From: a virus
Direction: 5' to 3' (one strand)
Length of the DNA stretch: 60,442 nt
IMG/VR virus record: IMGVR_UViG_3300035158_000136
Coordinates: 1-60,442 of that record
In this document: positions 49,722 to 56,291 of the stretch, piece by piece
Position numbering within the stretch: the first letter of the stretch is position 1
Layout: each line of letters starts with the position of its first letter
Position numbers and translations under genes: made by a program
The notes under the pieces: generated by a model
Told to the model about the DNA's origin: nothing
The model's input: only the letters and a program-made list of their open reading frames with translations
The model's database searches: none

Positions 49722-50194
49722 ACAAGCCAGAGCATATCCAGTGGGCATTCTGTCTTATCAAGCCAGACGCAATCGAGCGCGGCATGATTGGGAGGATATT
49801 CTCCCGCATTGAGGATGCGTTCCTGCAAATTGACATGATGCAGATGCGCCACAAGACGGCGGCATGGGCTGAGAAACATTACGGTATTCTCAACGATCAG
49901 CCGTTCTTTCCTGATCTTGTTAATTTCATGACGGTTCGCCCGATCATCGGTTTCGTTGTTTCGGGACCACATGCGATCAGTCGTTTGCGTAAGCTAGTTG
50001 GTGACACAAAGTCGTGGCAGGCCGCGCCTGGGAGTATAAGGGGCGATTGGGGAAGTTTCCCAGCCATGTATAACCTGATTCACGTTTCAGAGTCTCAAGA
50101 AGAGGCACCGCGTGAACTAGCGTTATTCGTTGACATCAACACTGATAATGTGGCGCAGGAGATCAAAGATGCCAGTCAACCGGTGCCAGAGTAA
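49718..50194 (+). CDS. ndk: Nucleoside diphosphate kinase
   Basis: A 158-residue protein. CLIKPDAIERGMIGRI is the NDPK start, and a WAEKHYGILND helix follows. Catalytic His lies in PAMYNLIHVSES near residue 117, with the standard N-x-x-H-G-S-D-S varied to NLIHVSES. It makes dNTPs from dNDPs with the phage dNMP kinase. Bacterial enzymes are 140-150 residues; this one has a short insertion near 60. ATG 49718 overlaps the previous stop. Confidence 0.8.
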   Translation: MNKPEHIQWAFCLIKPDAIERGMIGRIFSRIEDAFLQIDMMQMRHKTAAWAEKHYGILNDQPFFPDLVNFMTVRPIIGFVVSGPHAISRLRKLVGDTKSWQAAPGSIRGDWGSFPAMYNLIHVSESQEEAPRELALFVDINTDNVAQEIKDASQPVPE

Positions 50195-50357
50195 CGGCAA
50201 ACCCGGTTTCAAGTGGGGTGATAGCGGTAAATGTTACACCTACACGCCGGGCAACACGCAATCGAGAGTTCGTGCTCGTCAAAGAGCGGAAAAGCAAGGT
50301 CGCGCGGTATCAATCAGTAAGGCTCGGGAAGCCGGGCACCAGATCCCGAAGAGGTAG
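50169..50357 (+). CDS. Small phage protein with GKPGFKWG box
   Basis: A 62-residue protein: NRCQSNGKPGFKWGDSGKCYTYTPGN, then basic residues RARQRAEKQGRA. This pattern is common to small phage proteins of unknown function. It overlaps the kinase end. Confidence 0.6.
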   Translation: MPVNRCQSNGKPGFKWGDSGKCYTYTPGNTQSRVRARQRAEKQGRAVSISKAREAGHQIPKR

Positions 50358-50361
50358 TATC

Positions 50362-50847
50362 ATGGCCGTTGGTATCTTTCTTGACCTGTCGGACTTGTAC
50401 CACAGGGTAAATCGGAAGTTTGGGAAGAAGCTCAATTTCTCATCCGTCCTCGAAGTATTGAACGAGGAAGGCGATGTTGAGGAGCTTCATGCCTATGGTA
50501 TACAGCGCAACAACGAGGCTTCCGGTTTTATCACTTGTCTTCAACGGCTTGGATTTCAAACTCATTTCAAGTATCCTGAGATCATTCGCTGTGGCGATCG
50601 TGAGCTGAAACGCTCAAATTGGGAATGTGGGATTGCCTGTGACGTGTTTCGTTTCGTGCAGACACGTTTGGAAATATTCAAAGATGAAAAGGTGATTCTA
50701 GGCACCGGAAGCAATATCATGTCGCCACTTGCGAAATATCTCACCGAGACGGATCTTGAGTGTGTTGTACTGTGCTGTGGTGTCGGAAAGGAACTTCGGC
50801 ACCACGCATCGAGAGTCATCGAAATAACGGAGGATCTCCTTGAGTAG
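50362..50847 (+). CDS. NYN/LabA-like domain protein
   Basis: A 161-residue protein with a Rossmann-like pattern: VGIFLDLSDLYHRV (acidic start), SNWECGIACDVFRF and KVILGTGSNIMSPLAKYLTETDLECVVLCCG, as in NYN-domain ribonucleases of the PIN-like group. A role in RNA turnover or host takeover is possible. GAGG precedes ATG 50362. Confidence 0.6.
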   Translation: MAVGIFLDLSDLYHRVNRKFGKKLNFSSVLEVLNEEGDVEELHAYGIQRNNEASGFITCLQRLGFQTHFKYPEIIRCGDRELKRSNWECGIACDVFRFVQTRLEIFKDEKVILGTGSNIMSPLAKYLTETDLECVVLCCGVGKELRHHASRVIEITEDLLE

Positions 50848-51022
50848 ATCGAAGAAGGGTGGGAAAGGTCCGGGCCATGAGTATTGGTCTCGCAGAGCGA
50901 ACGGCGAGGGTAAGCATCTACGCGACCCTGGACGACCGAACAAGAAAGCAATGAATCGGGCAGAGAGACATCGAGACAAGCAAAGGCTCAAAGACTATGA
51001 GATTCCGGGGACAACCGAATAG
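50840..51022 (+). CDS. Small basic phage protein
   Basis: A 60-residue Lys/Arg-rich protein (KKGGKGPGHEYWSRRANGEGK). Its TTG start has GGAGG at 50829-50833. Similar small basic proteins are widespread in phages and may bind nucleic acid. It overlaps the NYN gene end by 8 bp. Confidence 0.55.
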   Translation: MSRSKKGGKGPGHEYWSRRANGEGKHLRDPGRPNKKAMNRAERHRDKQRLKDYEIPGTTE

Positions 51023-51608
51023 ATGGTCATGCAGTGTAGCCGCAGCGGCTATGGTCATGGACATTGAGATCCAAGAGCTAATTGATGGCATTGGGCACGA
51101 TGGGTCCGAGATCGTGTTTCCTGACCTACGGGAGCCGATGTGCCGTGCCGGTTTCGACATTCAGGAGATTATTGATTTTGCACTCAATTGTGGGTGGTCA
51201 ATAACTCCGATTGAAACAATCCCTGTGGTGACGTCGGACGGCGTGCAAACCCGAGAACTCTTTGAGCGAGAGAAGGCATATGCCAGAGTCGAGAACTACC
51301 TCAAGAGGTACAACGGCGTCGTCTACGGGCAAAGGTGGGACCAGAACTGGTGGCACGTTGTCGCTTGGGACAGTGAAAAGCAGCTTTGGCTTGATCCGTC
51401 TGGTCCGGTACTGCCGAAGGAAAAGCCGCCGATCAAAATCGCCACGTTCTACGTCTTTATGAAAAATGAGCACAAACTCGGACAAAGTTTCCTGAACGCA
51501 ATCGTGAACCGCGGTAGGACAGACCTGAAACCCGAGCCGGTCTTCCCTGACAAGATTGGACTCAAAGAAATGCCAGCCGCATACAAAGGGCCACCTCGCT
51601 TCGCGTAG
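50997..51608 (+). CDS. C39-like peptidase fold protein
   Basis: A 203-residue protein. PNRWSCSVAAAAMVM (Q/C start near residue 12), and WHVVAWDSEKQLWLDPSG near 122-139 (His and Asp), match the papain-like C39 layout. It could be a toxin-like or maturation protease. Alternatively the fold serves peptide binding. It overlaps the previous gene by 26 bp. Confidence 0.55.
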   Translation: MRFRGQPNRWSCSVAAAAMVMDIEIQELIDGIGHDGSEIVFPDLREPMCRAGFDIQEIIDFALNCGWSITPIETIPVVTSDGVQTRELFEREKAYARVENYLKRYNGVVYGQRWDQNWWHVVAWDSEKQLWLDPSGPVLPKEKPPIKIATFYVFMKNEHKLGQSFLNAIVNRGRTDLKPEPVFPDKIGLKEMPAAYKGPPRFA

Positions 51609-51648
51609 GCGCGGGCACGTTCAATATTTATTTTTAAGGCGCACACGC

Positions 51649-52146
51649 ATGTACGTGGATAACGCACGCAAGGCAGCTTTTATCTTACATCCGAGGGCAG
51701 CCTCGACTTCATTGTCTTCAGTATTCAACGGGATGAACCTGAAACTGGTGGGGACAAAGCATGGTGTAAGTCCTGAGATCCTTCGTCCTGATTGGAAAGT
51801 CGGATGTGTTGTGCGCAACGCATTCGACACCCTTGTTTCGTGGTATTACGTGCGACGACATTTTGAGGGTAGTTTCCACGATTGGCTGGAGCAAGAATCC
51901 GATTTCATGTGGCTTGATCGTGGAATGTTCTACGGTCTGCCATATGCGACACACGTCCTGCGATTCGAGCACCTACAAGATGATTTCGATGTGTTCTGTG
52001 ATGAGGTAGGTTGGCCTAGAACTGAGATTCCACATCGCGGCAAAGGTAAGGTCCGCGACGGTAAGCCATTCCAAGAGGTAATTCCAGGAATAGCACTTCC
52101 CGAGATCAAAATCACAGGAGACGGAGATGTTCAAGTGGCATGGTAA
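51649..52146 (+). CDS. Sulfotransferase-like protein
   Basis: A 165-residue protein. FILHPRAASTSLSSVF near residue 11 fits the PAPS 5'-binding loop, and VRNAFDTLVSWYYVRRHFEG near 54-72 the 3'-phosphate segment. LRFEHLQDDFDVFC follows. It is shorter than normal sulfotransferases (about 250-300), so the acceptor site may be reduced. It might sulfate a host surface sugar or phage component. ATG 51649 follows AAGG. Confidence 0.6.
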   Translation: MYVDNARKAAFILHPRAASTSLSSVFNGMNLKLVGTKHGVSPEILRPDWKVGCVVRNAFDTLVSWYYVRRHFEGSFHDWLEQESDFMWLDRGMFYGLPYATHVLRFEHLQDDFDVFCDEVGWPRTEIPHRGKGKVRDGKPFQEVIPGIALPEIKITGDGDVQVAW

Positions 52147-52303
52147 AGATCACAGTCGGTTTTGGCATTTCTGGGCGCGCTTGCTACCGCGTCCGTTGAA
52201 GCGTTGGGCGATCGTTGTCGCGACGGCTAACTACATGAGTGTTCACACGCACGTGAGTCCAGACTCGATTGATGTGATGGAACTTGTGAAATTCTACGAT
52301 TGA
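52127..52303 (+). CDS. Small hydrophobic-basic protein
   Basis: A 58-residue protein starting MFKWHGKDHSRFWHFWARLL, then LKRWAIVVATANYMSVHTHV. GGAGACGGAG precedes the ATG. Its 5' end overlaps the sulfotransferase by 20 bp. Its stop TGA is the first triplet of an exact dyad (52301-52314). Confidence 0.5.
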   Translation: MFKWHGKDHSRFWHFWARLLPRPLKRWAIVVATANYMSVHTHVSPDSIDVMELVKFYD

Positions 52304-52314
52304 TTTCAAACTCA
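52301..52314. promoter_or_regulatory. Genome-wide dyad upstream of P4, exact
   Basis: TGATTTCAAACTCA lies 38 bp upstream of the P4 -35. Confidence 0.75.
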
Positions 52315-52352
52315 AAAACTCAACTCAGGAAAAAGAAAAAATTTTTAGTCGC

Positions 52353-52381
52353 TTGACAAGCGCTCAAAAATATAGTATAAT
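52353..52381 (+). promoter_or_regulatory. Promoter P4, consensus sigma-70
   Basis: TTGACA (52353-52358), a 17-bp spacer and TATAAT (52376-52381) form an exact sigma-70 consensus. It is flanked by exact dyads on both sides. It drives the small-gene block from 52429. Confidence 0.9.
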
Positions 52382-52428
52382 AGTGTAGCCGGACTGTCGA
52401 ATTTTACTTGTCAAGTGGAGTTGAGTTC

Positions 52429-52626
52429 ATGAGTTCAAACTCAAGACACATTTTGGGAATCGGGACTGAGGTCAAACTCACAAGCAACGGTGATCTGATT
52501 GATCCTGATGCGGAACCGCAGATCGTCAAAGTCACTGGTATCACCAGGACACACGTCAACTTCAGCAACGGAGTTTCAATTAGTCATAAGGAAATCGAGT
52601 TCGCGTTGGATGCTTTTGGAGGTTAG
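52429..52626 (+). CDS. Small protein under P4 control
   Basis: A 65-residue beta-rich protein (HILGIGTEVKLTSNGDLIDPD, VKVTGITRTHVNFSNGVSIS). Its ATG (52429) overlaps an exact dyad (52430-52443), with GGAG at 52417-52420. A regulator of P4 or an early protein that modifies the host is possible. No family recognised. Confidence 0.55.
   Translation: MSSNSRHILGIGTEVKLTSNGDLIDPDAEPQIVKVTGITRTHVNFSNGVSISHKEIEFALDAFGG
52430..52443. promoter_or_regulatory. Genome-wide dyad over the start codon, exact palindrome
   Basis: TGAGTTCAAACTCA shares its first TG with the ATG at 52429. It lies 48 bp downstream of the P4 -10, so binding could stop elongation and, as RNA, the hairpin could affect initiation. 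Confidence 0.8.
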
Positions 52627-52630
52627 TGCT

Positions 52631-52996
52631 ATGTTAAGCAGACGAGCGTTTTTGTATTTGCACGAGGCGGCGAAACTTGAGGTTGAAATCAATGGAATGT
52701 GCGAATCGCCGATGGATCAGCAGAAGGCTGAATGGTTGTGGCATTTCACACAACCCTACGTTTTGATCTACCATCCGACCTCGAAGCGAGGTTACTATCT
52801 GGATCGAAACTATAACTTCATCGTCGATGTTCAAGATCCGCCGATCCCAGGTGAGCCTGAACCGGGAGTACCGGAAGTCTTGACGCGGGTCATACCGCAT
52901 GAGACTGAACGCAGACACCAGGGTGCGGCCAACGGCGCACCAGAATGGGTTGACTATTACTCACCAAGCGACTTCACAACGTATTGGCTGTACTAA
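52631..52996 (+). CDS. Hypothetical early protein
   Basis: A 121-residue protein with GGAGG upstream. A helical start (RRAFLYLHEAAKLEVEING), a beta centre (YVLIYHPTSKRGYYLDRN) and a Pro-rich stretch follow. A one-mismatch dyad lies at 52678-52691. No family recognised. Confidence 0.5.
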   Translation: MLSRRAFLYLHEAAKLEVEINGMCESPMDQQKAEWLWHFTQPYVLIYHPTSKRGYYLDRNYNFIVDVQDPPIPGEPEPGVPEVLTRVIPHETERRHQGAANGAPEWVDYYSPSDFTTYWLY

Positions 52997-52998
52997 TC

Positions 52999-53163
52999 AT
53001 GAAACGCAAGTGTGAACACTGTGGTAGTGACGAGGCTTTTGGAACAGTCATTCGTCTTGGCGGAATGGAATTGTTGCCGGTGCTTTGTTTTGAGTGTCGT
53101 AGTGAACTCTTCAACAAAATTGACAAAGTGATCACGACCTTCAACGAAGAAGTGACCGGCTGA
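52999..53163 (+). CDS. Small zinc-ribbon protein
   Basis: A 54-residue protein with MKRKCEHCGSDEAFG and LPVLCFECRSELF, two C-x-x-C pairs forming a likely zinc ribbon. A dyad variant overlaps its stop (53161-53174). Confidence 0.55.
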   Translation: MKRKCEHCGSDEAFGTVIRLGGMELLPVLCFECRSELFNKIDKVITTFNEEVTG

Positions 53164-53200
53164 TTTTAGAATCATAGCTGAAGATCAAAGGGATCTGAAG

Positions 53201-53704
53201 ATGAACATGCCTCGAATAGACATGCAGGCTTTATGGAGAAAGCTATCAGCCGAAGACATGGCGATTGTTCGTCGTGTTGTTCGTGATTGGAAACTCAGAA
53301 GTTCCCGCCCCAAGATCCACGATTCCGCCGAGAGCCGTTACGCTATCTACGTCTGGCGGATGGTTGCCTTCCAAATCTCACCCAATGTGCAGCATCACTG
53401 CATACCAACTACTTGCTTCTGGTATCTGCCAAAGAATACCAGTAAAGCCGTGATGCAGCGTCTTGACAGCATCGTTGATGCTATCTGTGATACGGTTCCC
53501 AACGAGGAGTGGTGGGGAATACGCGCCTGGTGCGGTCTAGACAGCTTGGAAGCTGCGGACGAACGCAAATTCTTTATGAAAGGATGGAAAAACGATGCGC
53601 GTTCGTACTTCGCTGATTCGGAGGCTCGTAAGGCTCGTTTCAAAGACTCCGCCGATCATGGTGGATTTCGAGAACACGCTGATACAGGGTCACCACCGTT
53701 TTAA
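53201..53704 (+). CDS. Hypothetical early protein
   Basis: A 167-residue helical protein (LSAEDMAIVRRVVRDWKLRSS, HCIPTTCFWYLPKNTSKAVMQRLDSIVDAICDTV). Its Trp, Cys and acidic content is even. No family recognised. A one-mismatch dyad at 53284-53297 overlaps it. Confidence 0.5.
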   Translation: MNMPRIDMQALWRKLSAEDMAIVRRVVRDWKLRSSRPKIHDSAESRYAIYVWRMVAFQISPNVQHHCIPTTCFWYLPKNTSKAVMQRLDSIVDAICDTVPNEEWWGIRAWCGLDSLEAADERKFFMKGWKNDARSYFADSEARKARFKDSADHGGFREHADTGSPPF

Positions 53705-53792
53705 TGTTGCTCAGGGTTTGGGTATCCCGGTCTATGCCGAGTATCCAGACGGGTCTGTTAAGTTGATTGATGTTCTGGAGATTAAGAAATGA
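53595..53792 (+). CDS. Mini ParB-like protein
   Basis: A 65-residue frame overlapping the end of the preceding gene. FENTLIQGHHRFNVAQGLGIPVYAEYPDG resembles the ParB G-x-HR-x-x-A segment with its following strand. GGATGG precedes the ATG. It could modulate larger ParB-like proteins, but the short size leaves doubt. Confidence 0.45.
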   Translation: MRVRTSLIRRLVRLVSKTPPIMVDFENTLIQGHHRFNVAQGLGIPVYAEYPDGSVKLIDVLEIKK

Positions 53793-53995
53793 CTATTGAG
53801 TGGTCGCCGATTGACAGTGCTGCGGAAGCGGAAGGTTGGGCTTTGAAACGTGCGTTCAAAATCAAACGACCTCAGAAAGCGCGCGGACCATCGAACAGAA
53901 GCCCACTGGCTCGCGACTATCGTTACAGCCCCAAGCGTAGGAGAGGGCCTGATTTATTGGAATTGTTGAATGTGATCGACGGGAGACCAACATGA
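53789..53995 (+). CDS. Small basic protein
   Basis: A 68-residue protein (EWSPIDSAAEAEGWALKRAFKIKRPQKARG), overlapping the mini ParB stop and the next gene start. A one-mismatch dyad lies at 53851-53864. It has a Lys/Arg-rich middle. Confidence 0.45.
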   Translation: MTIEWSPIDSAAEAEGWALKRAFKIKRPQKARGPSNRSPLARDYRYSPKRRRGPDLLELLNVIDGRPT

Positions 53996-54546
53996 GACTG
54001 CCGCCAAGGATTAAGAAGTCACGGCTCCCCACCGTGACTGAAGCTGTCAAGAGAGGAGACCCCGCGGCAATAAATGAAATGATCGAAGGACACATGCGAC
54101 TTGCAATGTCCGTAGTGAAACGGTGTAGAAACCGGTCAGAACTATGTTCGGTTGCCTTGTTCGCTGTAGTCAAAGCAGTTCATTACATTGCTGAGGGCAA
54201 ACTCACACACGACAGCCCAGACGCCTACATCGCAACCTTCATACACAGAGATGTGAGGAGGGCACAGAGGAGACAGGAGTACATTTCTGATAAGGATGGT
54301 TCACCGTATCTTCACTTTGACTTGCACGAGGATGACGCTGCTGGTTATACTCAGCACACGGCGGTCACAGTTGAAGAAACGGTCAATGCTATCACAGAGG
54401 ATAGAACTGACCGGGAAATAGTGGACTTGCTACAAACCGGTCACAGCGTAACTGAGATTGGACACCGTTTGGCCCTTCACAAGGGCAACATTTTCCGAAG
54501 AATCGCTGCCATTCGTAAGCGCTACAGGAGACTTGAGAATGAGTGA
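53992..54546 (+). CDS. Sigma-70-like transcription factor
   Basis: A 184-residue protein. Residues about 25-70 (MIEGHMRLAMSVVKRCRNRS...LFAVVKAVHYIAEGK) resemble sigma region 2. Residues 140-182 (REIVDLLQTGHSVTEIGHRLALHKGNIFRRIAAIRKRY) resemble region 4 HTH. It could direct host RNA polymerase to a phage promoter class such as P1-P3, whose -35 differs from consensus (inference). Confidence 0.65.
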   Translation: MRLPPRIKKSRLPTVTEAVKRGDPAAINEMIEGHMRLAMSVVKRCRNRSELCSVALFAVVKAVHYIAEGKLTHDSPDAYIATFIHRDVRRAQRRQEYISDKDGSPYLHFDLHEDDAAGYTQHTAVTVEETVNAITEDRTDREIVDLLQTGHSVTEIGHRLALHKGNIFRRIAAIRKRYRRLENE

Positions 54547-54937
54547 CTTGTTATCGAAGTACAAAGAGACCGTCGAGAATCCGCCGAAGGCTGGTGACAT
54601 TCTCAAGACGTATGACGACTCGCCCGTGATACTGCACGTGCAGATCGAGGAAGGCAAGCCACCGTTTGTATACGGTCGAGCCTTTGTCTCCGAGGTCTTG
54701 GACGACACGCTCGGATGGTACGTTCGCGGTGAGAATGATGACCACAGCATCGGCTGGAAATGCGTGCTGATGACGCGGGCTCGCCGCGATGTCATCAAAA
54801 AGTGTGAGGTTGTGGATGATAAGGTTCGTGTCAGGTCACTGAGAGTCGTGCGACCCTCGGAGTCTGGACGTGCCCTTCTTTGCGAAGTTGAGGAGTATTG
54901 CGATGAGACTACTGGAAGTGAATCAGAGAACGGGTGA
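54539..54937 (+). CDS. Hypothetical early protein
   Basis: A 132-residue protein with ATG 54539 overlapping the sigma-like gene end. Strands (SPVILHVQIEEGKPPFVYGRAFVSEVLDDTLGWYVRG) and a Glu-rich end are seen. No family recognised. Confidence 0.5.
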   Translation: MSDLLSKYKETVENPPKAGDILKTYDDSPVILHVQIEEGKPPFVYGRAFVSEVLDDTLGWYVRGENDDHSIGWKCVLMTRARRDVIKKCEVVDDKVRVRSLRVVRPSESGRALLCEVEEYCDETTGSESENG

Positions 54938-55190
54938 TTTTGAACTCAACGGACAACCGATCGGCAATTACATGGAAGCTCAAGCCATCAACAGAGCAGG
55001 GATAAGAATTCTGCACAGCTTGGAGCACAACCCGTCCTACGGTGAGATTGTTGCTTGGCCGAACAGTTATGGCCCGCATCGTGTGCATCGTCTGTCAACA
55101 GTCATAGACGAGGCAACGAGCGCTTTTGTTGTGGTTCGTGACCGCTGGCAATGGGAGCCTAGACATGAGCACCGCTCGTCTGACGATTGA
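54903..55190 (+). CDS. Hypothetical early protein with start-proximal dyad
   Basis: A 95-residue protein. GAGGAG lies at 54888-54893. An exact dyad (54935-54948) is 30 bp into the gene. Sequence is mixed (EAQAINRAGIRILHSLEH); no family recognised. Confidence 0.5.
   Translation: MRLLEVNQRTGDFELNGQPIGNYMEAQAINRAGIRILHSLEHNPSYGEIVAWPNSYGPHRVHRLSTVIDEATSAFVVVRDRWQWEPRHEHRSSDD
54935..54948. promoter_or_regulatory. Genome-wide dyad, exact copy
   Basis: TGATTTTGAACTCA near the start of the 54903 gene. Confidence 0.65.
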
Positions 55191-55443
55191 AGCAGTCTCG
55201 GCGATCATGGAGGTTGAAGTCAACTATCACTATTATCCACCCGAAGATCCAGGCGGCTACGGCCGATACCGTGTTCCCGGTGACGTTGAGCTTGTCAGTG
55301 TCAGGGTTCTTGAGTTCACGATCGACCAAGGCACATTCAAGCGAGAGGAAGCCAGCAACCCGGAAGCGTTGGACTTGGATGCCAACAACCATATCGCGGA
55401 TCACTGGGACAAGTACCTGGAGATACTGATCAATGAAGCATGA
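55165..55443 (+). CDS. Hypothetical early protein
   Basis: A 92-residue protein (TARLTIEAVSAIMEVEVNYHYYPPEDPGG). Strand-rich with an acidic C-terminus. Its start overlaps the previous gene. It ends 11 bp inside the DUF2061 start. Confidence 0.5.
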   Translation: MSTARLTIEAVSAIMEVEVNYHYYPPEDPGGYGRYRVPGDVELVSVRVLEFTIDQGTFKREEASNPEALDLDANNHIADHWDKYLEILINEA

Positions 55444-55663
55444 TCCCAGCAAGCCGATCAGGAGCGTAGCGAAAGGATTTACTTATCGGTTGATCTCGAT
55501 GCCAGTCTCGCCGATCCTTGCCTACGCTTTTACCGGAAGTTAGGTTCTTGCTGGCAAATTGGGCGTTTGTGAGTTTTTGATCAAGGTTCTCTTGTTCTAC
55601 GTTCACGAGCGCGTTTGGCACCAGTTACCCTTCGGAAAGGAAGAAGATGTTCGGCAGACGTAG
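55433..55663 (+). CDS. DUF2061-like membrane protein with internal TAG
   Basis: From ATG 55433 the frame reads RSVAKGFTYRLISM and LAYAFTGS, meets TAG at 55541-55543, then continues VLAGKLGVCEFLIKVLLFYVHERVWHQLPFG to TAG at 55661. DUF2061 proteins share exactly this plan: a YR-containing first helix, TG at the turn, then a helix ending in YxHERxW. So the whole family domain is encoded and split by one amber codon. Its end overlaps the next start by 17 bp, as most genes here do. Confidence 0.6.
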
Positions 55664-55949
55664 AGTTGCAGAGGCAAAGCTCTCGATTGATGAGCATCCG
55701 AACACCGAGCGTCCGGTCCTGATGGCCGGCGAAGGTGGAACTTGGCGACTTATCATGGAAGTCGAAGACGTAGGTCTCCTTGAGTTTAGAATCAAAGGCA
55801 ACAATGTCAAGATGATTCTGGAGCGAGGAAACCAGATTTGCAACGTCACACCGCAAGCCTACAAACTCTTTCCCGGCCTTGAAAAAGCCGTCACTTGCAT
55901 GATCGAACGTTGGCGTTCCCTCAACATTATCGTCAAACCGGAGTCTTAA
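55647..55949 (+). CDS. Hypothetical early protein
   Basis: A 100-residue protein with AAGGAAG upstream. Central strands (GTWRLIMEVEDVGLLEFRIKG) precede a helical end. A one-mismatch dyad lies at 55781-55794. No family recognised. Confidence 0.5.
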   Translation: MFGRRRVAEAKLSIDEHPNTERPVLMAGEGGTWRLIMEVEDVGLLEFRIKGNNVKMILERGNQICNVTPQAYKLFPGLEKAVTCMIERWRSLNIIVKPES

Positions 55950-55950
55950 A

Positions 55951-56193
55951 ATGGCCGCACAATGGCAAAAGAACGAACTCAGAGAATCCATCGACGGCGC
56001 TTTTGACACCATGTCGGTGCAACAATTGTGGGCGATCACCAAGTTGTGCAAGTTCGTGCGACAGCGAGCCCGCAACAACGCCGCCTTCAACAACCTCATG
56101 AACGAACTGTTCCCGCACGCCCGATTCCGACAAGTTGAGAAGCAAAAGGAAAACGGCGAGACCTATCCTGGTCTGGAGATCACACTCAAATGA
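55951..56193 (+). CDS. Small helical protein
   Basis: An 80-residue helical protein (SIDGAFDTMSVQQLWAITKLCKFVRQRARNN). It abuts the previous gene and overlaps the next by 4 bp. No family recognised. Confidence 0.45.
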   Translation: MAAQWQKNELRESIDGAFDTMSVQQLWAITKLCKFVRQRARNNAAFNNLMNELFPHARFRQVEKQKENGETYPGLEITLK

Positions 56194-56291
56194 ACTTCTG
56201 GCAACAAGACTGGTGGTGGTCCGGTCTTATCGCAACCGTGACCTGTCTCACTTTCGTATTCCTATACTGCTGGCGGAGGCGTTATGAGTAG
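56190..56291 (+). CDS. Tiny membrane protein
   Basis: A 33-residue protein MNFWQQDWWWSGLIATVT with a single membrane helix and a CWRRRYE end. Its stop overlaps the helicase start by 8 bp. Its positive end suggests a C-in orientation. Confidence 0.4.
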   Translation: MNFWQQDWWWSGLIATVTCLTFVFLYCWRRRYE

